64,000 nucleotides of DNA, taken from positions 24,479 through 88,478 of the forward strand of contig CAVQME010000013.1 of the NCBI GenBank assembly GCA_963713545.1, read 5' to 3'. This DNA is from CAVPLM01 sp963713545. Its GTDB lineage: Bacteria > Actinomycetota > Thermoleophilia > RBG-16-64-13. The position numbers and the translations under genes are program-made. The notes under the pieces are model-generated. The model was given only the letters and a program-made list of their open reading frames with translations. It searched no databases and was not told the DNA's origin. Numbering within the stretch: the first letter of the stretch is position 1; each line of letters starts with the position of its first letter. Shown in pieces: positions 25,608-34,860 of the stretch.

Positions 25608-26485
25608 CACTTCCTCACGAACAGACCCTGCGGACGCACGATCAGCACGACCAGGAAGAGGATCAGGCCGACCACTTCCTTGTAGGTCTGCGCTAGATAC
25701 GCTCCGCTCAACGCCTCGACGACGCCCAAAAGGATCCCCGCAGGTAGAGCGCCGAAGACACTGCCGGTGCCGGCTAGGACGATCACGATCATCGCTTTGA
25801 GAGTCCAGAACATGCCGATGCTGGGGGCAAGGGCGTAGGTGAAGGTGACGAACTGCCCTGCCACACCAGCGAGGGCGGCTCCGAGCGCAAACGTCATCAT
25901 GTACACACGGCTGATGTTGATCCCGGCCAGTTCCGCCGCTTCATAGTCCTGCGCCGTTGCGCGGATGGCTTTCCCGAAATATGTCTTGCGAAGGAAGAGG
26001 GCAAGTGCGACCGTGACGACCAGCACCACCGCCAGGGTCGCCAGACGCGTATAGGGAAAGAGGACGCCATAGATGTTAAAACCCTCCCCCGCATAGGAAA
26101 CCTGCACCGAACGTTCATCGCCGGTGAAGGCCCATTGCGCCAGGTTCTGGAGGACAAGCCCCAAACCAAAGCTCACGAGCAGGGAGTTCTTGAGCTTCTC
26201 CTCTCCTTGGAGGCGGACGACGTGCCGGTAGACTATCCGGTCGAGGATCAAACCGAGCGCGAACAGAGCGACGATGACTACGGGCAGGGATAAGAAGGGA
26301 TCGAGCCCGAGCGTGGTGAAGGCCCAGAAACCCACGTAGCCGCCGATCATGACGAGTTCACCATGGGCGATGTTGAGGATCTTCATCACCCCGAAGACCA
26401 AGGCCAGCCCCATCGCGGCGACGCCGTAAATCGAGCCGGCAAACACGCCGAAGACGATCGTCTGTATGAAGGATCCAAAGCCCAC
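25607..26485 (-). CDS. livH: LivH-type branched-chain ABC permease
   Basis: This 292-residue membrane protein has LivH marks: FGVFAGSIYGVAAMGLALVFGVMKILNIAHGELVMIGGY, then AIRATAQDYEAAELAGINISRVY and the C-terminal LIVRPQGLFVRK. The GTG at 26485, four bases after the livF stop, is chosen over the upstream frame, which lies inside livF. It pairs with LivM as the channel of an amino-acid or amide importer. Its stop overlaps the livM start. Confidence 0.9.
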   Translation of the reverse strand: MGFGSFIQTIVFGVFAGSIYGVAAMGLALVFGVMKILNIAHGELVMIGGYVGFWAFTTLGLDPFLSLPVVIVALFALGLILDRIVYRHVVRLQGEEKLKNSLLVSFGLGLVLQNLAQWAFTGDERSVQVSYAGEGFNIYGVLFPYTRLATLAVVLVVTVALALFLRKTYFGKAIRATAQDYEAAELAGINISRVYMMTFALGAALAGVAGQFVTFTYALAPSIGMFWTLKAMIVIVLAGTGSVFGALPAGILLGVVEALSGAYLAQTYKEVVGLILFLVVLIVRPQGLFVRK

Positions 26486-26489
26486 GGGG

Positions 26490-27221
26490 TCAGTCCACCG
26501 GGGCTGGGCAGATGCCCAGATAGGCCTGTTGTACTCGATCGTCATGCAGGAGTTCCTGCCCGGCACCCGTGCCCACGATCCTTCCCTGCTCGAGGATGTA
26601 GGCGCGATGGGCAAGTTCGAGCGCTTGTCGGGCGTTCTGCTCCACCAGGAATATGGTGACACCGTGCTGGTTCAACGTTTGCACGGTTTGGAAGATGCTC
26701 TCGACGACGAGGGGCCCCAGCCCAAGCGACGGCTCATCGAGCATGAGGAGCTTCGGCATGCCCATGAGGGCGCGTCCGACGGCGAGCATCTGCTGTTGCC
26801 CGCCGCTCATCGTGTTCGCCCGCTGCTCCTTGCGTTCGGCCAACAAAGGAAAGAGCTCGAATACAAGCTTCAGTGATTCGAAACGTGCTTCTCTGGCCCG
26901 TTTCGAATATGCTCCCAACTCCAGGTTGTCAAGAACGGTCAGCCCGCCGAAGAGCCGGCGCCCCTCGGGAACCAGGATCACACCCTGTTCCACTATCCTG
27001 TAAGCCGGCAGGGTGCTCAGGGACTTGTCTCCCAATTGGACCGATCCGGATTTGAGCGGTTGAAGACCGGAGATCGCCCGCATCAGAGTCGTCTTGCCCG
27101 CACCGTTCGGGCCGATGAGTGCGACGATCTCGCCTTCCTTGACGCTGAGAGACACGTCCCATAACGCTTGGATGTCTCCGTAGGCAACGTCGATGCCCTG
27201 TATCTCGAGGAAATCAGTCAT
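26490..27221 (-). CDS. livF: LivF-type ABC transporter ATPase
   Basis: Walker A is GPNGAGKTTLMRA, the signature motif MSGGQQQMLAVGRALM, and Walker B LLMLDEPSLGL, with the LivF-typical EGRRLFGGLTVLDNLELGAY. The ATG at 27221 overlaps the livG end by 8 bp, so translation is coupled; there is no ribosome site of its own. It energises the LivHM channel. Confidence 0.92.
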   Translation of the reverse strand: MTDFLEIQGIDVAYGDIQALWDVSLSVKEGEIVALIGPNGAGKTTLMRAISGLQPLKSGSVQLGDKSLSTLPAYRIVEQGVILVPEGRRLFGGLTVLDNLELGAYSKRAREARFESLKLVFELFPLLAERKEQRANTMSGGQQQMLAVGRALMGMPKLLMLDEPSLGLGPLVVESIFQTVQTLNQHGVTIFLVEQNARQALELAHRAYILEQGRIVGTGAGQELLHDDRVQQAYLGICPAPVD

Positions 27222-28002
27222 GGAGGGATTTTCCCAGATAGGCATCGATGACCTTCTCGTCGCACGAGACCTCTGCCGGCGTGCCTTCGGCGATCAGCTC
27301 GCCTGCGCTCAGGACGACGATCCGGTCTGCGATCCCAAACACTGCCTTGACCAGATGCTCGACCATGATGATGGTGATGCCCGTATCGCGAATGCTCTGG
27401 ATCAGCGCCATCGCGGTCAAGACTTCGGAGGGGTTCAACCCGGCAAGGAGCTCGTCCAGCAGGAGCAGTTTTGGGTCGGCGGCCAGGGCACGGGCCAGTT
27501 CGAGGCGCTTGCGGTCTACCAGGGTCAGGCTCTTGGCCTTTTCAAATGCACGTTCGGCCAGTCCAACGATCTCGAGGGTCTTGATCGACTCCTTTTCGGC
27601 CCGAGATCTACTCCTGGTCGGGTTGCGCCCGTACACCCTGCCGATGGCCGCGTTGTCCAACACCGACAACTCTGGGAGAGGTCGCACCAATTGAAATGTG
27701 CGCGCGATGCCCATCCAACAACGGGCGTGCGGCGGAACAGAGGTGATGTCCTTGTCCTCGAACCAGACCTTGCCGTTGGTGGGCGGGTAGACTCCCGTGA
27801 TGAGGTTGAACAATGTGGTCTTGCCCGCGCCGTTCGGGCCGATCAAGCCGATGATCTCCCCCTCTGCGACGTGTGTCGAGACGGAGTTGACGGCCACCAA
27901 CCCTTTGAAAGCTTTGGAGACATCTTCCAGATTCAGCAGCAAATCTGTTTCCTCGTATGTGTTTTGCCTGAGTTTGTGAGGCCTGGAGGTCACGCTGGAC
28001 AC
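27214..28002 (-). CDS. livG: LivG-type ABC transporter ATPase
   Basis: Walker A GPNGAGKTTLFNLITG, Walker B LLLLDELLAGLNPSE and the LivG-specific ARTFQLVRPLPELSVLDN region are present. The signature is degenerate (SLTLVDRKRLELARALAADP), as is common in LivG. The GTG at 28002 has GGAGG four bases upstream, but both lie in a perfect hairpin (27981-28015). A TTG at 27942 with GAGGA upstream is the alternative start, shortening the protein by 20 residues. Confidence 0.9.
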   Translation of the reverse strand: MSSVTSRPHKLRQNTYEETDLLLNLEDVSKAFKGLVAVNSVSTHVAEGEIIGLIGPNGAGKTTLFNLITGVYPPTNGKVWFEDKDITSVPPHARCWMGIARTFQLVRPLPELSVLDNAAIGRVYGRNPTRSRSRAEKESIKTLEIVGLAERAFEKAKSLTLVDRKRLELARALAADPKLLLLDELLAGLNPSEVLTAMALIQSIRDTGITIIMVEHLVKAVFGIADRIVVLSAGELIAEGTPAEVSCDEKVIDAYLGKSLHD

Positions 28003-28015
28003 GTGACCTCCAGGC
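27981..28015 (-). promoter_or_regulatory. Hairpin covering the livG ribosome site and start
   Basis: Perfect 14-bp arms (27981-27994 and 28002-28015) with a 7-base loop lie between the livJ stop and livG. In the mRNA the 5' arm holds GGAGG and the start of GTG, so folding would hide the livG ribosome site. There is no U-tract, so it acts more likely on translation or mRNA stability than as a terminator. Confidence 0.6.
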
Positions 28016-28025
28016 GTATGTCAGA

Positions 28026-29369
28026 TTAGCGGTCCGCCCAGGGCAACGCCGGATAGATGATGGGAGCAAGCGCGACGTCGGCGGGGAAAACGAGCGCCTG
28101 CTTGCCGCCTTGCCACTGGTTGACAGGGTCGAGAGCATTAGGCCAGGTGCCGTCTTCAATGAACGTCACATGCCCGACCAGGGTGTCCAGATCGGTCGCG
28201 GCGATCGCGTCGCGGATCGCGTCCCGATCGAGGCTCGCCGCACGGGTGATCGAGTCGGCGAGGATCAGAACGCACGAGTAGGCCGGACCGGTCAGCGCCG
28301 CAGCGGGTTTGCCGTACACTTCCTTATATTGCGCGGCCATCTCGGCCACGCCCTCGTACGGAAGGCCGTTGTTCCAGCCGGGCAGCAGGAAGACTCCGTC
28401 GCTATCCGTGCCCAGGTTCTCACCGAACGTGGGCGGATCGGGGGCGCGGATCATGAAGTAGACACTGGCGTTCCAATCCAACTCCTTGATCTGCTTCATC
28501 ATCGCCAGTCCGTCCGGGGAGTTGGGAAGAGCCAGCAAGACTTCACCGCCGGCGTCTTTGGCGTCTTGGATGAGCGAGGAGTAATCGGTCGTGCCGGGCG
28601 CGTATTCGAGGGTCGTGACCTCATAGCCACCACGCGTGGTGGCTTCTTTCGTCCACAACTCGACCATTTCCGCGCCCCAGTCCGTCGTCTCCGCGAAGAT
28701 GATTACCTTCGTGGGTTTGGGACTAAGGGAATCCAACATCTCGAAGGTGATCCTTGCGTGGTCCTGGGATTTCGGGAAGGGCGAGAAGAGGTACTTGAAT
28801 CCCTGATCGTGCACCCCCGAGTACAAAGCGAAAGCGATACCGAGGTAGGCGATCTTGTTCTTCTCGGCGATGCCGGCCGCCGCTGCGTGCAGGTCGCTTC
28901 CCGCGCCGCCCAGGTAGGCGACGACGTCGTTCGACGCCTGGGTCTCGAGCTGTTGCACGGTTTTGCTCGGGTCCGACTCATCGTCGAGCACGATCAACTC
29001 GATCGGGACCTTGGTGCCGCCCACGTCCAGGCCACCGGCGTCGTTGATGTTCTTGACCGCGAGTTCGTACCCGTTCTTGACCTGTTCGCCCAGACCGGAG
29101 TACTTCCCGGTGAGAGGAATGACGGCGCCGACTTTGATCGTGTCGGGAAGTTCCACCGGCGCTGCGGTGGTCTCGGTACTTGGCGCGGCGGTGGTATCGG
29201 TACTAGGAGCCGCGGTAGTCTCGGTAGTCGCCCCTGTCGTCGTGGTCTCCTCTTCGTCGCCACAGGCCGCAGCGAAGGTGCCCGCGGCCACCACCAGAGC
29301 AAGAGCGAGAAGCAAGAGCAGAACCCGCGTCTTGCCTCGATGAGGAGATTCATGGAGTCTTGTATTCAT
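28026..29369 (-). CDS. livJ: LivJ-type branched-chain amino acid/amide-binding lipoprotein
   Basis: A signal peptide with lipobox FAAACGDEE is followed by a Thr/Ala linker (TTAAPST units) and then TIKVGAVIPLTGKYSGLGEQVKNGYELAVKNINDAGG, the type I binding-protein fold. The ATG at 29369 has GGGGGAAG upstream. The 447-residue protein is first in the operon livJ-livG-livF-livH-livM and delivers the ligand to the importer. The ligand is not determined; related proteins bind amino acids, urea or aromatic acids. Confidence 0.9.
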   Translation of the reverse strand: MNTRLHESPHRGKTRVLLLLLALALVVAAGTFAAACGDEEETTTTGATTETTAAPSTDTTAAPSTETTAAPVELPDTIKVGAVIPLTGKYSGLGEQVKNGYELAVKNINDAGGLDVGGTKVPIELIVLDDESDPSKTVQQLETQASNDVVAYLGGAGSDLHAAAAGIAEKNKIAYLGIAFALYSGVHDQGFKYLFSPFPKSQDHARITFEMLDSLSPKPTKVIIFAETTDWGAEMVELWTKEATTRGGYEVTTLEYAPGTTDYSSLIQDAKDAGGEVLLALPNSPDGLAMMKQIKELDWNASVYFMIRAPDPPTFGENLGTDSDGVFLLPGWNNGLPYEGVAEMAAQYKEVYGKPAAALTGPAYSCVLILADSITRAASLDRDAIRDAIAATDLDTLVGHVTFIEDGTWPNALDPVNQWQGGKQALVFPADVALAPIIYPALPWADR

Positions 29370-29708
29370 GGCAGCTTCCCCCAAAAGCTAAGAGTTGGAA
29401 GTCAGACTGAAAAATAGGCTTGAAAGAATCATTCCATCGCACGCTCCTCTCCCCTTGGCCCCAACACCACCGACATAAGAGTATCAGAATAATTGTTCGG
29501 GTTCCGGCCGTATCATCGGGAGCCGCCGCAGAAGACGGGCCGTGCGCAGGGGTGGGGGGTGATCGAGCACCGTAGGGTGTCGTCACGAATGGCTCTGGTG
29601 TACGATGCGCACAGCCGACCGGCGTGAGACGGGAGTGCGGGCGGTCCGGTCACTTATCTCAGGGGCGGCGAGGTGGCGCATCGACTCTGCGGCGAGATAT
29701 GAGCACAC
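29370..29708. other. Divergent intergenic region, livJ operon and DMT transporter
   Basis: No gene is supported. The part near 29400-29500 is relatively AT-rich (tracts such as AAAAATAG and ATCAGAATAATTG) and probably holds the liv promoter. No convincing -35/-10 pair or dyad was picked out. Confidence 0.5.
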
Positions 29709-30644
29709 ATGGCTAGGAGACTGAGCTTCCCCCCTTGGGTCGGGTATGCTCTGGCCTCCTTTCTCTGCTACGGGATCACCAACTCTCTTCTGGGCGCCAT
29801 CTACGAGTGGAGTGACCGCAATCCCGACACCTCGGTCACGGCCCCGTTCATTCTGTGGATGACCCTGGGGTTCTTCGGGGTCGGGGCTGCCTCTCTCTTC
29901 AAGCTGACAGGCCGGGGCTACAGAGGACTGCCCTCGCGCCGGTTCGTCTGGATCGCAGCTGTGGCCGGCGTCACCCTTTCGGCCGCCATGCTGACCCTGA
30001 AGCTGGGGCTGGCGAGCGATCCCGACGCCAAGGGACCCATCGTGGCCATCAGCTCCACCAACGCCATGATCGTCGCCCTGGGCGCCTGGCTCATCCTCAG
30101 CGAAAAGCTCAGTAGAAGACAGCTGCTCGGCATGTTTATCATCATCTGTGGGATCGCGTTGATGGCGCTGGGGTACGGTGCCGGCTCCAGCCCTCGCGGC
30201 CTTCTATTCGGTCTCGCGACCATGGTCCTCTTCGGCATCACCAACTTCCTGCTCAAGTACGCGGGCCACTACGGCAGCAACTCGGTCACGACCGCTGCCA
30301 TCCTCTGGCTTTCGGCCGGGGTCTGTGGGGTTCTCGCCATCGGCTACTGCCTGATCCGATACGGTCACCTGCCCGGCATGGAGCAGCCCTCGCTCATCCT
30401 CTGGGCCATCCTGGCCGGCGTCACCCTGGCGCTGGGCATGCTGTTCATCAAGCTGGCCGTCACCAAAGGGCCCGGCGGACCGGCGACGGCCATCAGCGGT
30501 TCCAACTCCGTCCTGGTAGCTATCTTCGAGTTTCTGGTGTTTGCTCATATCCCGCCGGTTCAGAAGCTGGTTGGCATGGGTATAGCCATAGCCGGCATCA
30601 TAGTTCTGAGCCTGGCAGGAGACCGCAAGGCCGGCGCGCGGTAG
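29709..30644 (+). CDS. EamA/DMT-family transporter
   Basis: The 311-residue protein has about ten hydrophobic helices in two repeated halves. The repeated SSTNAMIVALGAWLILSEKLSRRQLLGM and SGSNSVLVAIFEFLVFAHIPPVQKLVGM are typical of EamA domains. Such transporters usually export metabolites or amino acids. It is followed 26 bases later by an SDR gene, possibly in the same transcript. The substrate cannot be told. Confidence 0.82.
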   Translation: MARRLSFPPWVGYALASFLCYGITNSLLGAIYEWSDRNPDTSVTAPFILWMTLGFFGVGAASLFKLTGRGYRGLPSRRFVWIAAVAGVTLSAAMLTLKLGLASDPDAKGPIVAISSTNAMIVALGAWLILSEKLSRRQLLGMFIIICGIALMALGYGAGSSPRGLLFGLATMVLFGITNFLLKYAGHYGSNSVTTAAILWLSAGVCGVLAIGYCLIRYGHLPGMEQPSLILWAILAGVTLALGMLFIKLAVTKGPGGPATAISGSNSVLVAIFEFLVFAHIPPVQKLVGMGIAIAGIIVLSLAGDRKAGAR

Positions 30645-30670
30645 GCCGGGACCTACAAGAAGGGGGACAC

Positions 30671-31450
30671 ATGGGTCGTGTACAGCACAGAGTAGCTATC
30701 GTGACCGGGGGCTCCACCGGTCTGGGTGAGGCCACCTGCAGGCTTCTGGCGAGCGAAGGAGCTCAGGTGGTGATAGCCGACATCCAGGACGATAAGGGAC
30801 TGAGGGTCGCCGAGGAGATCACCACGGGCGGCGGCTCGGCTCACTACTACCACATGGACGTCACCTCTGAAGACCAGGTGAAAGAGGTGTGCGCGAGCGT
30901 GTTCGCGACCCTTGGACGGATCGATATCCTCGTGAACAATGCCGGCATCACCGGGGCGCCCAAACCAACGCACGAGATCACCGTGGAGGAGTGGGACCAG
31001 GTCCTCGGTGTCGACGCCAAAGGCGTCTTCCTCTGCACCAAGCACGCCGTACCCTACATGATCCAGGGAGGGGGAGGCAGCGTCGTCAACATCTCCTCGG
31101 TCTACGGCATCGTCGGCGGGATGGACGTGCCCCCTCCGTTCCTCTACCACGCGGCAAAAGGCGCGGTCCGTCTCATGACCAAGTCGGATGCCCTCTGCTA
31201 CGCCAAGGACAAGATCAGGGTCAATTCCATACACCCGGGCTGGCTCTGGACCCCCATGCTGGAGAACGTGGGCAAGAACGCGACCGAGGGACCGGAGGAG
31301 TTCCACAAGCGGATACTCAGCCACGTACCGCTGGGTCACTACGGTGATCCCATCGATGTCGCCTACGGCGTGCTCTACCTAGCCTCCGACGAGTCCAAGT
31401 TCAGCACGGGCACCGAGCTGGTGATCGACGGCGGTTTTATCGCACAGTAG
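30671..31450 (+). CDS. SDR-family NAD(P)-dependent oxidoreductase
   Basis: This 259-residue classical short-chain dehydrogenase has the cofactor motif TGGSTGLG, NNAG (about residue 90), the catalytic Ser in NISSVYG and the YHAAK (YxxxK) pair, with NSIHPGW after it. AGAAGGGGGA lies just upstream. An Asp after the second strand (VVIADIQDD) suggests NAD(H) preference. The substrate alcohol or ketone is unknown. Confidence 0.9.
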   Translation: MGRVQHRVAIVTGGSTGLGEATCRLLASEGAQVVIADIQDDKGLRVAEEITTGGGSAHYYHMDVTSEDQVKEVCASVFATLGRIDILVNNAGITGAPKPTHEITVEEWDQVLGVDAKGVFLCTKHAVPYMIQGGGGSVVNISSVYGIVGGMDVPPPFLYHAAKGAVRLMTKSDALCYAKDKIRVNSIHPGWLWTPMLENVGKNATEGPEEFHKRILSHVPLGHYGDPIDVAYGVLYLASDESKFSTGTELVIDGGFIAQ

Positions 31451-31478
31451 TCGACCGGCCGGCGAGGGCCGAGGCTGC

Positions 31479-31901
31479 TCACAAGTCCGACAGCAGCTTG
31501 ACGACCGCCTCCTGATCCTCCGCCGAGTCGACTCCGACGTGCGCGACGAACCTTGTGCCGAGCACGGCGCCCGAGAAGCCTCTCACGTTGATCCCGGCAT
31601 CGCCGATCGCCTTCGCGAGGGTGGCCGCAACCCCGGGTTCGTCGGCGCCCTCGACACGCACCGAGTGCAGACTGGATGTGACCGCAAACCCGGCCGCGGT
31701 CGCCGCCCGCACTTCCCGGTCGCCTCGCAGCGGGGTCACGAAGGCCACGCCCGTGCCGGGCTTCTCAGGGGCGCGCCGGACGATGATGAAGCCGAGATCG
31801 GCGCCCGCATCGTTGAGAGCCGACAACTTCGCGGCCAATGCTCCCGGCTTGTCATCGACACTCGCCGCCCACACGTCTTCTCTTTCCACGAGCAAGTCCA
31901 T
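31479..31901 (-). CDS. ACT-domain protein
   Basis: The start at 31901 (GGAG upstream) gives 140 residues. Two ACT-like repeats are visible: EDVWAASVDDKPGALAAKLSALNDAGADLGFII and HSVRVEGADEPGVAATLAKAIGDAGINVRGFS. ACT domains bind amino acids and regulate enzymes or transcription; no catalytic domain is attached here. It is convergent with the SDR gene. Confidence 0.8.
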   Translation of the reverse strand: MDLLVEREDVWAASVDDKPGALAAKLSALNDAGADLGFIIVRRAPEKPGTGVAFVTPLRGDREVRAATAAGFAVTSSLHSVRVEGADEPGVAATLAKAIGDAGINVRGFSGAVLGTRFVAHVGVDSAEDQEAVVKLLSDL

Positions 31902-31972
31902 CGTCACTCCATTCTCAGGTCTGAGCACCGACCCACCATGCACGACCTACCCGTATCGCGCCCGTCTCAGTC

Positions 31973-34015
31973 TCAACCTCCCAACCAGGTGCTTGCTCCC
32001 AGGGTGCCCTCGCCCTGAGCCGGCATGGCACCCGAGTGGGGGATTCCGTCCCCGCTGTCTTCGTAGAAGTACGTGTTCGGCTTGTCGTTCATTGCCCGGG
32101 CGTAATTGAACGCCTCCACCATCGAGACCTTTCCGTCACCGTTCGTGTCCGCATCGACCGGACGTCCGGCGGGGTCTGCGCCCTTGATGGCGCTTGCGAA
32201 GTAATAGGTGATGATGCAGTAGCTGCCGTCGGACATGGAATAGGAGGGTTCGTGCTCCCCCGAGGACGACATCAGGATCCGCTCGCCCCCCTGGGTCATG
32301 TCGTGGATGAGGCCTCCGCCGAAGCAGGTGGCTGTAACGGTCACCAGCCGCCGGAATCTGAGGTCGCTCATCATGGTCCCGAGCTCGTCGTCGAGGACGC
32401 CGCCGCCGCCTCCCAATCCTGACCAGGCACATAGTTCCTCGTCGTACGCGACCGTGTCGGACTTGTCCCCGTCATCGTTGATATCCACGCCGTACGTGCT
32501 CTCGGCCAGCGCCTCACCCACCTCGTCCTGGTTCTCGTCCACGGCGCCACCGTATTGGTAGTTGGCGTCCGGGTCGTCACGCCAGAACCCGCCACCATGG
32601 TTGCTGAAGAAGACGAAGATCAGATCGTCTTCTGTGGTCCGATCGCGCAGGCTCTGGAAGGCCGCGCCCAGGTTCGAGTTGGTGGCCGGACCGTTCACAG
32701 GTACGCGGGGATCGAGACCGAGGCCACCCCCATACAGCACGGTCACGTTCTCTTCGGGGAAGTCGAGCGGCCCCACCAGTGCGCTGTACATGAATCTCAG
32801 GTCGTTCCAGTAGCGGATATGGCACTGCAGGGGGTCGATACCTCCGGCAAATAAGACGGCGTACTTGTGAGGATCGGGCGAGGAGCTGTAGGTGATAGGG
32901 AAGGTAGCGACAAGCGGACAGTAGATATCCGTGCCGCCGGCCTCAGACTGGATCTCGATGCCGGAAAGGCCCAGGTTCGGCGGGGCCAATCCCGGCGATG
33001 GGTCGATCGTCGGGACCAGACCGGACACGTCGCACTGGGCCACCTGACCCGTCACGCGCAGTGTCTTGCCTCCATAGACGGCTGCATCTATGGCATCGGC
33101 TGCCGCTCCGCTGAGCAGCACGTAGCTGCCGGCGGGCATGGCAAAGTCCCTCCGCACCACGTCCAGATCGGTCACCAGCATGGGCAGGGGATCGCGCACG
33201 AACACTCCCTCCACCGCGACCTGCTGCCCCAGGAAGTCGTCCCAGTCCAGGCCCTTGAGCTCGGCTATGTCGGTCAGATCCACCGGCGGCTGGGTGGTCG
33301 TGGTCGTGGTGCCGGAGTCGAGGCGCTGCAGCAGGTTGTGAAGGACCTGGGCCACTTCGCCCCGGGGCATGGCTGCCCAGGGATCCATTTGGTCAAGCGG
33401 CAGGCCGTCCAGCAGGTCGTTGTACTCGGCCCGGCGGGCGTTGAGGCCGTGATCGCCTTGGCCTGTCGGGTCCCAGGTGGACTCGTATCCTGCGGGCGGC
33501 TCGACCAGCAGCGACGAATCGATATCGTCCGCAGCCCGCACCACCATGGTGATCGCCTGGAATCGGCTGATGTCTTGGTACGGTGCGAAGCTAAGGGGAC
33601 TTTTGCCCACCGTGATGCCGTGTTTCGCGGCCACAGCCACGTAGTTGTCGGGGTAGAGGCCGTTCAAGCCACTCCACTCCACATCCAGGAAGAAGCACAG
33701 GTCAAGCTCCGACACCGGGTAGCCGCAACTCAGCACGATCATCTTGGCGAACTGCTGGCGGAGGACAGGGTCGTCGGGCCCGAAGGTGCCGTCGGGGAAG
33801 CCTTCGATGATGCCCCGCGTAGCTAGATCGGAGATGGCTTCATGATAGGGGTGGTTGGCTGATACGTCGGAGAAATCCGGGCCGGCAGCGATGGCCAGCG
33901 ACACCACCAGCAGCGTCAGCGCGACAACCACTACAGCGCCGACGAACACCGGGGCGAGGGCCCGCCGCCGCGGTCGCCCCGCGAACGGCGTGCGGGCGAT
34001 AGGCTTGCGGTGCAT
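31973..34015 (-). CDS. SLH-domain surface protein with caspase-like (clan CD) peptidase domain
   Basis: GGAGG six bases before the ATG at 34015 sets a 680-residue protein. A signal/anchor helix (about 22-42) is followed by S-layer homology modules (FSDVSANHPYHEAISDLATRGIIEGFPDGTFGPDD, then two weaker units) to about residue 230. Later come KYAVLFAGG, FVFFSNHGGG and TATCFGGGLIHDM, giving a His-Cys pair like legumain/gingipain-type peptidases. EF-hand-like calcium loops (DINDDGDKSD, DADTNGDGKVSMVE) are near the end. It is probably attached to the cell wall through SLH modules. The substrate is unknown. Confidence 0.75.
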   Translation of the reverse strand: MHRKPIARTPFAGRPRRRALAPVFVGAVVVVALTLLVVSLAIAAGPDFSDVSANHPYHEAISDLATRGIIEGFPDGTFGPDDPVLRQQFAKMIVLSCGYPVSELDLCFFLDVEWSGLNGLYPDNYVAVAAKHGITVGKSPLSFAPYQDISRFQAITMVVRAADDIDSSLLVEPPAGYESTWDPTGQGDHGLNARRAEYNDLLDGLPLDQMDPWAAMPRGEVAQVLHNLLQRLDSGTTTTTTQPPVDLTDIAELKGLDWDDFLGQQVAVEGVFVRDPLPMLVTDLDVVRRDFAMPAGSYVLLSGAAADAIDAAVYGGKTLRVTGQVAQCDVSGLVPTIDPSPGLAPPNLGLSGIEIQSEAGGTDIYCPLVATFPITYSSSPDPHKYAVLFAGGIDPLQCHIRYWNDLRFMYSALVGPLDFPEENVTVLYGGGLGLDPRVPVNGPATNSNLGAAFQSLRDRTTEDDLIFVFFSNHGGGFWRDDPDANYQYGGAVDENQDEVGEALAESTYGVDINDDGDKSDTVAYDEELCAWSGLGGGGGVLDDELGTMMSDLRFRRLVTVTATCFGGGLIHDMTQGGERILMSSSGEHEPSYSMSDGSYCIITYYFASAIKGADPAGRPVDADTNGDGKVSMVEAFNYARAMNDKPNTYFYEDSGDGIPHSGAMPAQGEGTLGASTWLGG

Positions 34016-34472
34016 GACGATCCTCCCTAAGAGCATAGTGAAGAAGAGCTAATGAGGACCGGCTTGTTCTCGACAGCGGGTCCCGGTCAGCAGGCGAACC
34101 TCCGCACATTCACCCCGGCTTTCTCGCCACCCGGCGACGACAGATCAGGCCTATCTTCTCCTAGTCTATGCCGGGACACGCCGATGGGCAACTGCTTCGG
34201 ACGGGGGCGAACGCAGAGTCAAGGGACAGGGGTATGACCACCGGCGGCTGATCTTGAGCATGTGGATCTCTCTTGCCGGCATATGGACCATGTTGTATGC
34301 CCGAATCTAGCTCCAAGCATCTTAGGAATCATATCTTTTTTTAGAGAATGAAGCAGACAGTCGGTCGTAGTCTTTACTTGCTCTTTTACTATTTACAGCA
34401 TATTATTAGGCGCATGTTTGACCTTTATCTAGTTCACTTGGTGGACGCGAACAATCTATAGGAGCGATTGAC
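34016..34472. other. AT-rich intergenic region
   Basis: No gene is supported in these 457 bases. From about 34300 to 34450 the composition becomes strikingly AT-rich for this genome (TTTTTTTA, CATATTATTAGG), which suggests a strong promoter region or foreign DNA upstream of the gene at 34473. Confidence 0.6.
34378..34406 (+). promoter_or_regulatory. Sigma-70-type promoter for the small gene at 34473
   Basis: A -35 TTGCTC (34378-34383) and -10 TATTAT (34401-34406) are 17 bases apart. They sit in the AT-rich stretch upstream of the ORF. Confidence 0.5.
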
Positions 34473-34739
34473 ATGGCAGCTGAAGCCTTCAGCTTCAAAC
34501 CGGCTGAGATACCTCCGGCGGAACGTGGGTTGAGAAAGAGCAAGTACGCCGCTACGGTCGAGGCAGTGAATGAGTATTTGCTGGCCCACAAAGACCAGCG
34601 GGCGGTCAAGATAGATCTCGGCGATGTGAGTATTAAGTCTGCTGTCGCCAGTTTTCGCAATGCTATTGCCAAGAATTACCCTGACAACCTGCGCCTGGTG
34701 CAGCGGGGCGGTGACCTCTATATCGAGAAGCGCGCCTGA
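34473..34739 (+). CDS. Small hypothetical protein (88 aa)
   Basis: TAGGAG lies about nine bases before the ATG. The 88-residue product (GLRKSKYAATVEAVNEYLLAHKDQRAVKIDLGDVSIKSAVASFRNAI...) is basic with a helix-strand-helix pattern and ends YIEKRA. The central helix followed by a short strand and a basic tail resembles small nucleic-acid-binding proteins, but no family is recognised. A GC-rich hairpin follows. Confidence 0.7.
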   Translation: MAAEAFSFKPAEIPPAERGLRKSKYAATVEAVNEYLLAHKDQRAVKIDLGDVSIKSAVASFRNAIAKNYPDNLRLVQRGGDLYIEKRA

Positions 34740-34778
34740 CGTTCGTCGAGCGGATACCCTCACGGCATATGAGATAAT

Positions 34779-34794
34779 CCCCGCGATCGCGGGG
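34779..34794 (+). terminator. Short hairpin after the gene at 34473
   Basis: CCCCGCGATCGCGGGG is a perfect 16-base palindrome 40 bases past the stop, followed by CTTGCTGTCT, which is weakly T-rich. It could form a six-pair stem with loop GATC. Confidence 0.45.
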
Positions 34795-34860
34795 CTTGCT
34801 GTCTGGCGACGACGACCAACCGTCTGATAGTCGAAGCTGGCATCCGAGAATCGAGGGATC

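Noticed and set aside
28110..29417. 435-codon plus-strand frame
   Set aside because: It is antisense to the livJ gene, which has a signal peptide, lipobox and ribosome site.
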